The position numbers were made by a program, and so were the translations under genes. Under the pieces are notes generated by a model that was given only the letters and a program-made list of their open reading frames with translations, made no database searches and was not told the origin of the DNA. A DNA stretch of 64,000 nucleotides. Source: Timema cristinae. Its lineage: Eukaryota; Arthropoda; Insecta; Phasmatodea; Timematidae. The stretch is taken from positions 15,518,918 to 15,582,917 of the forward strand of contig JBCFYV010011135.1 in NCBI GenBank assembly GCA_039000515.1, read 5' to 3'. This document shows, piece after piece, positions 36,162 through 49,209 of this stretch (position 1 is its first letter; each line of letters begins with the position of its first letter).

Positions 36162-36261
36162 NNNNNNNNNNNNNNNNNNNNNNNNNNNNNNNNNNNNNNN
36201 NNNNNNNNNNNNNNNNNNNNNNNNNNNNNNNNNNNNNNNNNNNNNNNNNNNNNNNNNNNNN
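36162..36261. other. assembly gap of exactly 100 N
   Basis: One hundred N bases, the conventional size for a gap of unknown length. It falls in repeat sequence about 1.4 kb outside the right arm's inner end, so the spacer length and the join here are not certain. Confidence 1.
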
Positions 36262-36602
36262 GGGGAAGTCTGAAGTCGACAAAGGCGCGTCCACGTGGCC
36301 GAATGTGGAACCTACAGGCACCAATACATCCGGGGGTCTCAGGAACAATTTGTTGACGGCGGTTGGCGTTCGTCATTTGTCAGTGCCATCGAGACACGTG
36401 ACCGGCCGTCCGCCAGGGACCCCTACTCACCCCCTTCCCCCGTCTCAGGGGAGTGTGATGCAGCATCTACCGACACCGATATAAACAATCCAATTGAAGT
36501 ACGCGACTGGATAATGACAAACACACGCAAAAAAAAAAAAAAAAGCCTAAGGGGTTTTACAACTAGCTCAATCGATAGAGGGGAATGCGTGAGACATTGA
36601 GG
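36262..36602 (+). other. GC-rich island with an unidentified open frame
   Basis: The roughly 270 bp after the gap are clearly more GC-rich than their surroundings. One frame (about 36,277-36,600, start unclear) is open for about 108 codons, including VRDWIMTNTR before a lysine run. Other frames are open too, so coding is unproven. It could be an exon of an unknown gene whose start lies in the gap, or foreign or joined contig sequence. Confidence 0.25.
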
Positions 36603-36604
36603 TT

Positions 36605-37025
36605 AGTGGGATTATCAAGGTTCGTTTACAATTTGAAGGGTTGAACGTCAGAGATAATAAAATAAAGTGTGTGACTCTTTCAGTCATGGTGTTATAAAAG
36701 GGTTTAGTTGAAGGGGCGGTGCTGCAACAATCAACTCCCTGGAAGTTTATCTACGTATTAAGGCACTGAACAATCAGTAAGATATAGTATGTTCTTTGTC
36801 TGGATCTAACTTATTTTCTTTTTATTATTATTATTTTTTAAACATGCGTTGGATTTGCGTGAGGGGATTAGTTCTTTGGTATTCGTCGTGTGTATCGTGG
36901 CATTTTACCAGACTACTTGTTTGAATGAATAGGGATCTTGGCATATCTCTGAAAAGTCACACTAACTCATCTATTTGCAACTTTTATTGAATCCATGCCC
37001 TGGTGTTAATATAAGGTTATCGAGT
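36605..37025. other. unannotated stretch
   Basis: No gene or clear repeat family is recognised. Confidence 0.45.
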
Positions 37026-37029
37026 AAAG

Positions 37030-37680
37030 GGAAATGTTTTTACAGTTTTTAAATCTATTTTTATTTTTTTTAAATTATATCAGATATTTTCCCTAGTAGA
37101 AACATAAGAGTTTAATTTTCTTCACATGGTGATATCAACAATTTGTTGAATATTTGTCAAGCTTATCCTGGAATTTTGGTGACCTGGTGGTCTAGGGGTA
37201 AGGTGTCAGACTTCTATGCTGGCGGCCGGGGTTCGATCCTCGGTCCCGACACAGATTTATCTGATTTCCAAACCCTTCCTACACCTCTGACAAGATATCT
37301 TGTGAATGTGTGGAATGCCAGGTCGCCACCGTGGTTCGGATTCCACGTTAAACTGTAGGTCCTTCATTTCATCTCACAATCACCCTACCATTACACATTA
37401 GCGTAAGTGCGTATAACCCGAACGGGTAGTAAGACGCGGTGCTAATAATAATAATAATAATAATAATGTCCTGGAATTTTATAAACAACTTTTTCTCTCT
37501 CTTGATTTCAAAGGTTTCTCATCTAATGCTACTCACTATGCACATGACAGATATTCAAAAACTGCGGGTGTCACCATATGAAGAAAATTAAACTATATGT
37601 CTCTACCGGAGGAATATTTTATTTATTTAGACAAAAAAAATGTTTTTCTATAAAAACTTCAAAATCACTGTATTTTTTCT
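37030..37680. mobile_element. foldback MITE interrupted by SINE-B
   Basis: The left arm runs from TTTTTACAGTTTTTAAATC to TTGTTGAATATTTGTCAAGC. The right arm runs from GACAGATATTCAAAAACTGC to CTATAAAAACTTCAAAATC. A SINE-B sits in the loop. The inner boundary of the right inverted-repeat arm (37,634) falls inside the right MITE arm. Confidence 0.8.
37178..37468 (+). mobile_element. SINE-B copy with target-site duplication
   Basis: Full-length SINE-B flanked by TCCTGGAATTTT at 37,166 and 37,469. Confidence 0.95.
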
Positions 37681-38565
37681 TGTTCCTTACATCCCTACCT
37701 TTAAACATACAACTAAAGATAATAAACAAGAAGTGTGTTATTATCACATGCAGGTATTCTTATTCTAAGATTGAAAATCAGCGCTTCCATTATTTTTTTT
37801 TTATCTAGAACTAAATGAATCCATAGTATTTATTTGCCAGTTGTGATTAGGAATCTTTACAATAAACCAACGATCATTTCGAATGCGTATTCCTTCTTTG
37901 CTAACACATTATCAAGTTGCCCAATACGTTTTTTATAATAAATTATGAAGAGCTCTTCTCTCTAGTCGTAATCTACTAGATTTTTAAAACTAATTACTTT
38001 GATAGAAAGTATGTTATAAGCTCTTTTAAAGCATAATCACTTATTAGGTTATACATGTCAGATTAAAAAAAAAAATCACAAAACATACCGTACTTAGGTT
38101 CAGTAAAAATATTTACAAAGTTACCGTATCACTTTGGTTAAATCTATGTGTAGCTCGATTATAATTTAATAACAAAGCTTTGGTGATATACAAAGAGATA
38201 GAAAACATTAAAGCTATACTAAATTTAGATCAGAATAAAACATTACAAAATCATAAATAGTAAGGGCACTGGGTTTGGTTTTAAGAACATGTATTTTATA
38301 TTAGCTATTTTGATCCAAAGATAATGGTCACCATTTCTATAATATTTTCGCGTAACCTTAATAAGTAAACTACATACCACCGCGGGTACACATACTACAG
38401 GCATAAAATCATTGCTTTATAAAATAAATTGATTATTGGCTTCTTCTCTTCAGGGCAGCAGTAAATCAATGCTCATTATCAGTTCTTTGGAGTCAAAGCA
38501 TTGGGCTTATACTCACTTTATGGAATTAGTAACTCAAAAGTCAATTGCCACACTTACAAAAGTAT

Positions 38566-38900
38566 GCCACCTATTCTTATTGTGAGCTGGTTTTATCATG
38601 TCACCTCACTACACTCTAAACCTTTCTTGAGCTAGTTATATCCAGTCCACCTCACTATACCCTATCTTTTTAAGGTCCATTATAATGTTATTCTCCCATC
38701 TGCGTCTTGGTCTTCCCATTGGGTTTGCCAGTCTATACGCTGAACAAGTTTCTAGAATCTTCCATTCGCGCTGCATGACCTGCCCACCGTAATTTACGAT
38801 ACCTGATCATCCTAACAATGTCTTGTGATTAATTCATGGCATGTAACTGTTCATTATGTAACCTCCTTCACATTCCATTATCTTAATCCCTTATTAAAAC
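38566..38900 (-). pseudogene. LINE ORF2 remnant with two 46-bp units
   Basis: Mirror of 12,300-12,545 with only about two minisatellite units (38,566-38,690), followed by the GRPRRRW and WAGHAARM codons on the minus strand. It represents the unexpanded state of the left-arm array. Confidence 0.75.
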
Positions 38901-40577
38901 AAACATTTTCATAAGTAATTTGTTTTTAAACGCCGTAAATCTCTTCTCGACTTTTAAGGTAGCATTAGGTTTACATTTATTAATATACTTTTTTGAATTA
39001 GATAGTAAAAAACTGATGAGGAGAAAGATATTTCTATGATACTAAAAACTAAAAAGTTATCAAAATTCCTAGTAAACGTCTAGGTCATTCTTAAGATTAC
39101 GATAATGGGGAAGGGATGAGTGGGGTAGATTTAAAGGAAATATACCTGCAATCGTAGGGCGAGAGAATAATATATCATTAGAGGCCTTGTTTTATAGTAA
39201 AAGAAGATTATATCTCATTAGATAAAAAGATGGATTTCGATGCTAAAAGTCTGTAAATAAAAGGCATTTGTCTTCTAAAAATAGTAGATATAATCATCTA
39301 CTCAAACCTAAGTAGTATAGAAAAATTACGGCTAAATCTCAAATTATTTTTTAAAAAAATATTTGCCTTTGTCTTTTTGTAGAGGGAAAGATTTTGTTTA
39401 GACTATAACCTTTTTTTCTATTAATATTCAGAAAAAAATTATAATAGTGCAGTTGGTACTATTTTTTCTGGCAATTTCTGGGAAAAAAAAGGTCCTCTTC
39501 CACTTAGTAAAAATATATGAATAATTTAGGTATCGATAATTTTTATTAAAATTTACATAGGCTTACTTGACCAATATTCGCATAAAAAAGGACCATGTCT
39601 TATTTCACGTTTGTATAATGCATTCAAAAACACTACACTAATCTTTAAAAAAAATATTTAAATATTTATTTTAATGTTCTAAGTAAAAGATCATAAAAAC
39701 ACTCTTCAGCCCTTATATCCCACATTATTTACGTTTGTTAAGTTGAATTAGTATAGTCATTATAGCCATCACCGACGATAAAGTGGTTAAAACATCGGTG
39801 TTGTGGGACCACGTGACATTACTGTGAGTCAAAATATCGACCCTACGTTTTCCCTTGGTCGTTGTACGGCATTGGTAGAGGGGCAAGGGGGACAAGAGGA
39901 CGGGTGGTTTGAGGGGGGGGGGGGGGGGGATGGAAGGCCGGGGAGGAAATTATTTCCACTTCCGGAGACGGAACTCATCGCTACTTACACGTCCCTGTGA
40001 TTAATTCCAGTCATATCCGCAGTGGAGCGCTCTAGTCGTAGCTCCGGCTCCAAGGTGCTGAGGAAGAAGAAAAAAAGGCTGAACGGGAAGTCCTATTCGT
40101 TGCCTTAGCATTGAGGGGTCAGAGTTTGAGTATCACCTGAGCATAAAATATTTAAGGTGGAATTGAAGGAAAAGCGGATTAAGGTATGCATTTTTGCAGT
40201 TTGTATATAGTTAAAAAAAAAAATTTCATACCAAATTGTACAAAATATTGCTTGGGTAGAGACGTTTAGCTATAATATAGCAAATGTAAGTAAGAGATTA
40301 AATATGAACATCAGTTGGAAATATAATGGCTTTTCCTCACACCTGTAAAAACTTTCAGTTTCTCGGTTAAAAGCCTCAACTTTAATTTACAAGAGTAGAT
40401 TACTTTCCGAAGAAACTTTTTGGACCACAAAAATGGCAGTGTCGGCCACCAGTTAGAAGAAACCTACATATTATATCATTCGACCACCGAAGACGGCTTA
40501 GGAGAAATTAAACTTGGGCTATTTTGACTACTAGATTTTTTCTCGGAAAACAAATGACTTTTTTTTCCGTAAAAAAG

Positions 40578-40954
<377 letters not shown>

Positions 40955-41337
40955 AAAAAAGAAAATTAAGGAAACAATTGTCGGTAAATTTTACTGAACA
41001 AAAAGTGTTCCATTTCACATATCTAGAGATGAAAATTTACCGTGAAATTTTGAATATTAAAATTCTCTGAAGTGGCGGCCTTCGGTGGAGGGTTTAGATT
41101 GTAAAGGTGGCACTTGGAGCCTATTATACTTAAAAATGTATTGTCTTAAGAAACGAGTGGGTCATAAGAAGGGGACGGGGGTGAGGGTTGAGGGAGGAGG
41201 GGGGAGGAAGAGACAAATGTGGGGCAAACCTTAAAACTATTTTAATTAAATTATTGATGATAAAAAATTGAAATATGATTTATGAACATAACGATTATTC
41301 AAAGGCTCTCATTCATTTGTTTATTTACTACTACTTT

Positions 41338-41505
41338 TTAGCACCACGTCTTACTACCCATTCGGGCTATACATCTATGTACTAACTACGCTAATGTGTT
41401 AGGTATGAGGAAGGTTGAATTTTAAGGAATTGCACCCGTAAAAGAGGGAAACTATTTAGGAAAAACCACCCTCAGTGCACCCGACCAGGATCGAACGGAA
41501 CTTCT
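41338..41505 (-). mobile_element. SINE-A fragment, mirror of 9,418-9,585
   Basis: Tail TTAGCACCACGTCTTACTAC and body, without the head. Confidence 0.7.
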
Positions 41506-42074
41506 TTATCACATCTCTACACATACCTAGCAGTATGGCACGGTGTCGAAAACAAACACTTTTAAATTTTTCCTCATAGTTTCTGTTTGTAATCCTGGTA
41601 AACGAATTTTAATCCGACCTTATTGCTTTGGAGCTGATCATCTCGACCATATGACACGGCTATTGTCACACATGTACCCATGTGAAGTGGTGAATCCCCC
41701 CCCCCTCCTCCTCCAACACTAAGCTATCCTATCCAAGCCTCGACTGCTCTACATGTTTGACTTGCTGTCAATCGGAGGGACACACACACACACACACACA
41801 CATACACACATCCTGGGATGAGACCTTCTGTTCCCCGCAACTTATCTCTCTTGTCAGATGAGTTATTTCTAAAACTCTCCGATAGCTCTTGTTTATAGAG
41901 ACCATCAGTTCATTGTAGATCATGTCATCATCACCTTTAACAGCTGGTTGCTCTTTTTATATTTTTATCTGTTAGCTTGATTATATTATTCACACACGAT
42001 TCGTCGTTGAATGTGTGTATCAACACCAAGAAGTCGACATAATAGCTGATAAAACATGTGTCCCGTAGATTAGA

Positions 42075-42715
42075 ATGAGCCTGAGTGAGACAAAAGGTGG
42101 AGTTGAGTAGAAGGTGCGTTGATATGCAAAAAAAAAAAGGACAGTATGCGAGAACGAGCCTGAGTGAATTAAAAGGTTGGGTTGAGTATAAGGTGAGTTG
42201 ATATGCAAAAAAAGGACAGTATGCAAGAACGAGCCTGAGTGAGACAAAAGGTGGAGTTGAGTAGAAGGTGAGTTGATATGTAAAAAAATAGGACAGTATG
42301 CAAGAACGAGCATGAGTGAAACAAAGGTGGAGTTGAGTAGAAGGTGAGTTGATATGCAAAAAAGGACAGTATGCAAGAACGAGCCTGAGTGAGACAAAAG
42401 GTGGAGTTGAGTAGAAGGTGAGTTGATATGTAAAAAAATAGGACAGTATGCAAGAACGAGCATGAGTGAAACAAAGGTGGAGTTGAGTAGAAGGTGAGTT
42501 GATATGCAAAAAAAGGACAGTATGCGAGAACGAGCATGAGGTGGAGTTGAGTAGAAGGTGAGTTGATATGCAAAAAAAGGCTGGTATGTGAGAATGAGGC
42601 TGAGTAAAAAAGAAGGCGGAGTTGAGTTGAGGGTGAGTCGATTTTCAACAAAGGCTGGTATTTAAGAACAAGGCTAAGTAAATCAGAAGGTGGAGTAAAA
42701 AAGAAGGTGAGTTGA
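42075..42715 (-). repeat. 75-bp tandem array, mirror copy
   Basis: Same array as 8,330-8,826 with about two additional units, counted by the GGACAGTATGC word (six here, four on the left). Confidence 0.85.
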
Positions 42716-43117
42716 GCTAGAGAAAAGGCAAATATTTTAGAATGAAGATGATTAATTAAAACAGAAGATGCGTCGATGCAGATTACAAAGGTAGGGTCTA
42801 AATTATGATGAATGTAATGGTTAAAACAAAAGGATAAGCGTTGCTTATTGATGTTTAAGATATTTTTAAACCGATTGCTTTAATAATCTTTGGGTTGAAA
42901 ATAACACCAAAAATTAATTTAGTTAATATATTATATTGTAGGTCTATAAAAAGGTTTCTTTTTATGTTTTCACATAACACTACTTTTAATTTTTACACTA
43001 TATAATAAGCCCAACAAGGTAAATAGAAAGGCTTAGAGAAAACACCAAAGCACACTATATCTTATTATGCGCACATAAATTGAATGTTTAGTAAGTTAAT
43101 CATTGGTCGTTTATTTT

Positions 43118-43357
43118 AGCACCGCATCTTAATACTCTTTCAGGTTTTACTAATTACTCTAATGTGTTAAGAGATGAGGAAGGTTAAATTTAGAGTAAGT
43201 GCAACAGCATTTGCGTAGAGGTAGAGTGGAAAACCATTTAAGAAAATCCACCCTCAATGCACCCAACCGAGATCGAACCTCGATCTCTCAGTCATCGGGA
43301 GCCAGTCTATTGCGAGATTAGCGCCTTAGAACATGCAGCTACCGTAGCGAGTTATAA
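43118..43357 (-). mobile_element. SINE-A, mirror of 7,699-7,942
   Basis: Reverse-complement copy from TTAGCACCGCATCTTAATAC to the head CATGCAGCTACCG. Confidence 0.75.
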
Positions 43358-43384
43358 TGGTGTTTAAATATTGTCAAGGTCAAT

Positions 43385-43795
43385 GTTTTTGCAGTTTTTA
43401 TAGAAAAAATTTGTTTACTAAAATAAATAAAATATTGCTCCAGTAAAAACATAAGTTTAATTTTATTTATATGGTTATATCTTTCATGAGCATATTATCA
43501 TTTGATGATACATTTATTAAATCATCATCACCTCTGTTCTCTCACTTGCACACTTTCTGTTATCTGCTCCTCCCATCGCTTTATTGGACTCTTCCTTCCT
43601 ATCTTTCTAAATGAAGAGAAAAAAATGCCATTCAATTCCAGGACATTTTTGACGGATATTCAACAATTGTTGTTATCACCATTTGAAGAAAATGAAACTT
43701 TATTTTTCTAATGTAGAAATATTTGATTTACTTTGACTACAAAAAATGGTTTTGCTATAAAAACTACAAAAAAAAATATCCTTTCTACACTCCCA
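43385..43795. mobile_element. foldback MITE, mirror copy
   Basis: Mirror of 7,278-7,678, with arms around GATATTCAACAATTGTTGTT and a CTATAAAAACTACAAAAA end. The open frame inside it is identical to that of the left copy and is not a gene. Confidence 0.7.
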
Positions 43796-43855
43796 CCTTA
43801 TAAAGCTGTGCCAAAAATGTTTCTGAACTGAAATATGTCATCAATAGTGAGATGA

Positions 43856-44013
43856 ATGTGGGGAATGCCAGGCCTACCACCGTGGTTCGGATTCCACGTT
43901 AAACTGTAGGTCCTTCATTTCATCTCACAATCACCCTACCATTACACATTAGCGTAAGTGCGTATAACCCGAACGGGTAGTAAGACGCGGTGCTAATAAT
44001 AATAATAATAATA

Positions 44014-44065
<52 letters not shown>
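43856..44065 (+). mobile_element. SINE-B, 5'-truncated, mirror of 7,020-7,197
   Basis: Body and tail with an ATAATAATAA run. The flanking word TATAGTGAGAT matches the left-arm target-site duplication. Confidence 0.85.
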
Positions 44066-44149
44066 TAGTGAGATATTTGAAAAATGTCCATAATATGTCC
44101 ACGTTATCTTCTTCATATGAGATATTTCTAAGATGTGAAGACTATCTAT

Positions 44150-44427
44150 TATTATTAGCACCGCGTCTTACTACCCGTTCGGGTTATACGCACTTACGCT
44201 AATGTGTAATGGTAGGGTGATTGTGAGATGAAATGAAGGACCTACAGTTTAACGTGGAATCCGAACCACGGTGGTAGGCCTGGCATTTCCCACATTCACA
44301 AGATGTCTTGTCAGAGGTGAAGGAAAGGTTTGTAAATCAGATAAATCTGTGCCGGGACCGAGGATTGAACCCCGGACCCCAGCATAAAAGTCTGACACCT
44401 TACCCCTAAACCACCAGGTCACCCTAT
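44150..44427 (-). mobile_element. SINE-B, mirror of 6,657-6,935
   Basis: Full-length copy with flanking ATGTGAAGACTATC direct repeats. Confidence 0.9.
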
Positions 44428-44872
44428 GTGAAGACTATCGATGGTGTTGAAGTTGAATCGAAGGAAATTTGACCTAAAGCTTCAGAATTTAGACTCTTTC
44501 CACACCCTTATTTATAGCACCGTATTCTCGTTTGGGGTCTACAAAAAATAATCCTTCCCCCAGTACAGTATGTCTATAGTCAGATGTGTTGACCTCACAC
44601 CTAATAATGTTTCTAGTTCAGATAAAGACGATACTCGCATATGTCATAAAGTGCCAAGAAAGGACAATGACAGATGACAGTTTGACGTCAATGCCAAGTA
44701 GAACACCCTTCCTCCAACCCCTGTCACCTGTCAGTTCCACTTAGTGTAACACCTCATGATGGCTCGGTCACGCCACAACATTAGGAGAGAGATCAGCACG
44801 CCTGACCAACTAGACAGATCAATATAATTGTACCTAGCTTTATGTGAATACTTCCCATTGTGACATAATTAA

Positions 44873-44949
<77 letters not shown>

Positions 44950-45172
44950 GCAGCGCGTCTTACTACCCGTTCGGGTTATACGCACTTACGCTAATGTGTG
45001 ATGGTAGGGTGTTTGTGAGATGAAATGGAGGACCTACAGTTTAACGTGGAATCCGAACCACGGTGGAGGCCTGACATTCCCCACATTCACAAGATGTCTT
45101 GTCAGAGGTGAAGGAAAGGTTTGGAAATCAGATAAATCTGTGCCGGGACCAAGGATTGAACCCCGGCCGCCA
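44873..45172 (-). mobile_element. SINE-B, mirror of 5,953-6,209
   Basis: 5'-truncated copy with a longer (TTA)n run than its left-arm partner. Confidence 0.85.
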
Positions 45173-45224
45173 CATAATTAATAAAACTCCAATACACAAA
45201 CTTTATGGTTTTAGTCCACAATCG

Positions 45225-45510
45225 AGTCATACGTCTGTTGTTGAAGATAGTGTCGACATTTGCATATAGAGGGTGTCTTGTAGACAACACAATGAGCCCT
45301 TTGGTAATTAATCTCATTTTTATATACAGAAGCCGCTACTAGTTTATTCAAGAAACTTCTAATTTTTGTCCTCACGAAGTCGAGTTTGACACCATTCCAG
45401 ACCCACTGCATCACAGGAAAATTTGTAAGTACCTAAGATCGAACCCTGGACCTGTGGCTCTGTAGCCGGGAACACTGACCACTATAGGCCTACTACAGAT
45501 AGAATCACTC
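45225..45510 (-). mobile_element. SINE-D, mirror of 5,625-5,905
   Basis: Reverse-complement SINE-D head and body, with GATCGAACCCTGGACC (box B). Confidence 0.7.
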
Positions 45511-45663
45511 CCAGACACACAGTGACGTAGTATTTTAATTTCCCGGTCTCATTGTGACATAGTCCACTATTACTCCTATTGACATATCTCCAAGCAGATT
45601 GTTGATACAATCATATTTTTTGAGAAGAAAATGTTATAACGTAGAAAGAAACTTTTTTTTTTA

Positions 45664-45930
45664 AACCACTTCGGTGGCCGCATGGTCTAAAGCGCTACTC
45701 TCGCAGTGTACTAAACTTCCGAAGATGAGGGAATAAAGGTTCGAATCTCGGTCAGTTGTACTAAGGGTGGGTTTTTTTTTTTTCGAAATAGTTTTCAACT
45801 CATTCTCCACGCAAATTTGGGTATATTTCCTCTAAATAAAACCTTCCTAATCCTTAAAACCATTATAGTAATTAGTACAGAAGCGTTAAGCTCAAACGGG
45901 TAGTAAGACGCGGTGCTAAAAAAAATATAT
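45664..45930 (+). mobile_element. SINE-A, mirror of 5,205-5,463
   Basis: Head CACTTCGGTGGCCGCATGG, box B AGGTTCGAATCTCGG, and tail GTAAGACGCGGTGCTAA. Confidence 0.85.
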
Positions 45931-46258
45931 TTTTTTTTAGCGCACCGTGTATTGATAGTACCAAAAGTGACAACTGTAGATCACATGACTTGACGTGTGT
46001 GAACCTGAAAGTAGATTCAGTTACCTTTTCTAGCTGTCAAATAAGCTCCTTTCTATGAAAATTGGATTGTAATCTCGAAAGAAAGGTCATCAGATAAGTC
46101 GCTTTCTTGTTAGGACGCAATCTGCAGTCAGCATCTCATCACTAATGTAGATAAAGAAGACAAGAGCTTTTACCTGCTCGCTGGGGTAATAATTACAGAC
46201 GAAACCTTTTCTTAAGGAATCAGGAGGATCTTTGTGACTGTGGCACTAGAAACTATAC

Positions 46259-47029
46259 TCCGTTCACGATTGGTTTTTACCTGGATGACAGTTCGAAAAC
46301 CATATGTTTAGGTTTTGGGTTGCCAACACTTGTAAAAGATCACAGTTTTGTTATAAATGTAAAGATCTTTAATTACCTGTTATATATTACATTTAAAATA
46401 ACGTAAACTTAAGTTTTCTCATACTATTTCATTTTTTTAATAATTTCTTTTTTATCCAGCTCGAAACAATATTTTAAACATAATTAAAGTACTTATTTTT
46501 CGTTTTAGAACTTTACTGATTTTCTGTAATATAGTGCACACATCAATATATTTTATTACAGGCATCGTATTTACTTGGAAAAGAGAAAATTGTTGTCATT
46601 TTTAACACACAATAAATGATTTTATGATTATTTTATCGTATTTTGAAATATTTAACTGAATAAAATATTTTCATCAACTGCGTGTCTGCATCATTGTAAA
46701 AAACTTGTTTACTGTTATGTTCAAAAATATGGTTTAGAGTCGTCAGTCACCATTTTGAAGCTATGTTCGTTAGAAGTTTTTGTGAAAGTGGTGTTAATAT
46801 TTTTTTAAGGGGAATAAAATTATAAATAAACTTTGTGTCCGACCTCAAATAAATATATAAATAATATTGGCCTAAATTACTGTGGTTAGCTATCACATTA
46901 ATATATTACCATCTGCTTTCTTTACAGTTATCCAAAGAGATAGATGTCAGCTGTTGGCGTAGTGATATATTAGGAATTACTTCTAGTAACATTTCGAGCG
47001 GCCATTCAGGTAAACTTAGCTCGTGAATG
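46259..47029 (-). mobile_element. 770-bp TIR transposon, mirror copy
   Basis: Mirror of 4,099-4,869, with ends GTTCACGATTGGTTTTTACC and the reverse complement of ATTCACGAGCTAAGTTTACC. Confidence 0.7.
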
Positions 47030-47248
47030 ACTTATACGTCAAGGATTGACGGTGTTGAGGTAGTTTATAGCATAGCGCAGTAGCACAGACATCGGGAACA
47101 GGTGATTAGGGGTCAAGATAGGTCCATATATAAAGTGGTGAGAAAGGGAACTTAAGTCAAGGTACGTATGTTTACAGTTTTTATACCAAAACATTTTTTT
47201 CAGCCAACATAAATTAATTGTTGGTTTCAGTAGATACATGTATAAGGC

Positions 47249-47920
47249 AGGGCGCACACCAACGAAACTAGTTTCATGAAACCAGTATTATGAAACGTGA
47301 AACTTAAGTTTCATGTAACTATTCAACGTTAAAACAGATAGATGCGCACACAGAGTTTCACGCAACTATAGTTCCATACGATTGCGCAACCGTGGTTTTA
47401 TGAAACTCGCCAGAACGGTTTCAGTAAGGATAGTTTCATTTGAACTACAGTCAAGACCAGCAGTGTGCAAGTGTTATTCCTTGACAATGCCCAAAGAAGA
47501 CACCATTTATAACACCAAATTGGTAGAAGCTATTGAAAAACATCCGTGCTTGTACGATTACAATTTAAAGTAGTGTAGTTAGTGTCCTTCTTCGTTATTT
47601 GAGGGCCGGCTTTAGACACCAAGTGCTCAAAAGCTGATTTACTCATCCTATAAAATCTTATAAATTTATCAGGGTCTGCACACAATTCTTTGGCTACTAT
47701 ATAATGGCAGTGTCTCCTATCAAATATAAGAGGATGAACCCAGTACCTTCGCTTTTTTTATTATTTCGAAACCACCACCAAAGTACAAACACATCATCTG
47801 ACATCTTGACTGAAACTGAATAGTTTCGTTGCACCTGTTTGCGTGCAGATGTGAAACTGATTTCATGAAACGCGTTTCACAAAACTGGTTTCATGAAACT
47901 AGTTTCGTTAGTGTGCGCCC
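47249..47920 (-). mobile_element. deleted PIF/Harbinger, mirror copy
   Basis: Mirror of 3,208-3,879. The MADF fragment frame is kept (47,382-47,573, +). The transposase fragment carries an A-run length change that breaks its frame. Confidence 0.85.
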
Positions 47921-48593
47921 TCTCGATATTTGTTGAATATTTCTTGTGGGCATAGCGGAATGTAAACATGATTTTTTCTATTAATTTAAAAAGATTGTAA
48001 TTTATTCAATATTTATAACATATATGGTAGAATCTCTGTTACCTGAACTAAAAGAGACAGAACCGAGCTCAGATAATTTGAGAATTCCGAGTTGTGGTGG
48101 TAAAAATAAAATTATATTTTGAAACACGTTTTATGATATTAAAATTAATTGAAAATATATATACAATATGTAATAAAGGTATTAATAGTTTCAATTAACA
48201 AAGTAAAATTGTTTATATTTACTGTAATGAGAATTTCAATAATCATGGAGTTCTCCATTTTTTTAATTTAGATATATAAAAAACATAATCTTAACTACAA
48301 AAAAACACGAAAAAAAACTGCGTTTTGGTAAAGCGAAGTTTGGTTAACTGATGTTCTACTCTATGTATAGAATATGTAGATTCGATAAATGATACCCAGA
48401 TATGAAAATCCATTCCGGGATACTTTCCTTATGACACCTATGCCAACATAAAAAATAATTAAACTAACTACAAAAGCAATATTTAATCTATTTTGGCTAA
48501 AAGTATATTTTTTTGCTATAAAAACTGCCTAAATACTGATTTTGATTCGTGTTCATCTATTTCTTAACACAAGATAGGTGACTTAGGAGTAGT

Positions 48594-49070
48594 GGGGGGG
48601 TCGTTTCAGATCAGTCATTTATACATAAAACTGCCTATATGTCAGAGCTTTTATATCGAAAACGTTCTATATTTGGGGGGTCGTTTCGGATCAGTCATTT
48701 ATACATAAAACTGCCTATATGTCAGAGCGTTTATATCGAAAACGGTCTATATTTGGGGTTTGTTTTTTACCTCTCCCGCCCCTTTTCCCCTCCTCCTGCC
48801 CCTCCCCCCTGGCATACGCCGGACATGTTGGTTGTTAATTAATTAATTGGTAGGATAGAGGCGTTGGAGTTATTATTGGTAGGATAGAGGTTTTTTTATT
48901 CATCAATTAGGGCGCTGTAGTTTATTTGCTGAAGCATAGAGCCACTCGCGCTCCACGTCTTTCTCCTCCGATTGGTAGGATAGAGGTGTTTTTTATTCAT
49001 CAATTAGGGCGCTGTAGTTTATTTGAAGAAGCATAGAGCCACCCGCGCTCCACGTCTTTCTCCGCAGGCT
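48594..49070 (+). repeat. 80-bp and 95-bp tandem duplications
   Basis: Two 80-bp units with TCGTTTCAGATCAGTCATTT start at 48,601 and 48,681, directly outside the inverted-repeat edge. A C-rich tract follows (48,760-48,815). Then two 95-bp units with ATTGGTAGGATAGAGG and GCGCTCCACGTCTTTCTCC lie at 48,876 and 48,971. No gene is supported. This looks like the non-coding start of the virus-like region. Confidence 0.8.
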
Positions 49071-49209
49071 GACCGATACCAAATGACGCCAGCTTCTCCA
49101 ACAGTGGCAATCAGCCTTTCACTTTTCCCTCCCCCACCCCCTCCCCCCCCCCCAGAGCAGGGGTTGTTCATCCTGGTTTTCCCCCTCCCCCGGTCATTCC
49201 TCCTCCTTC

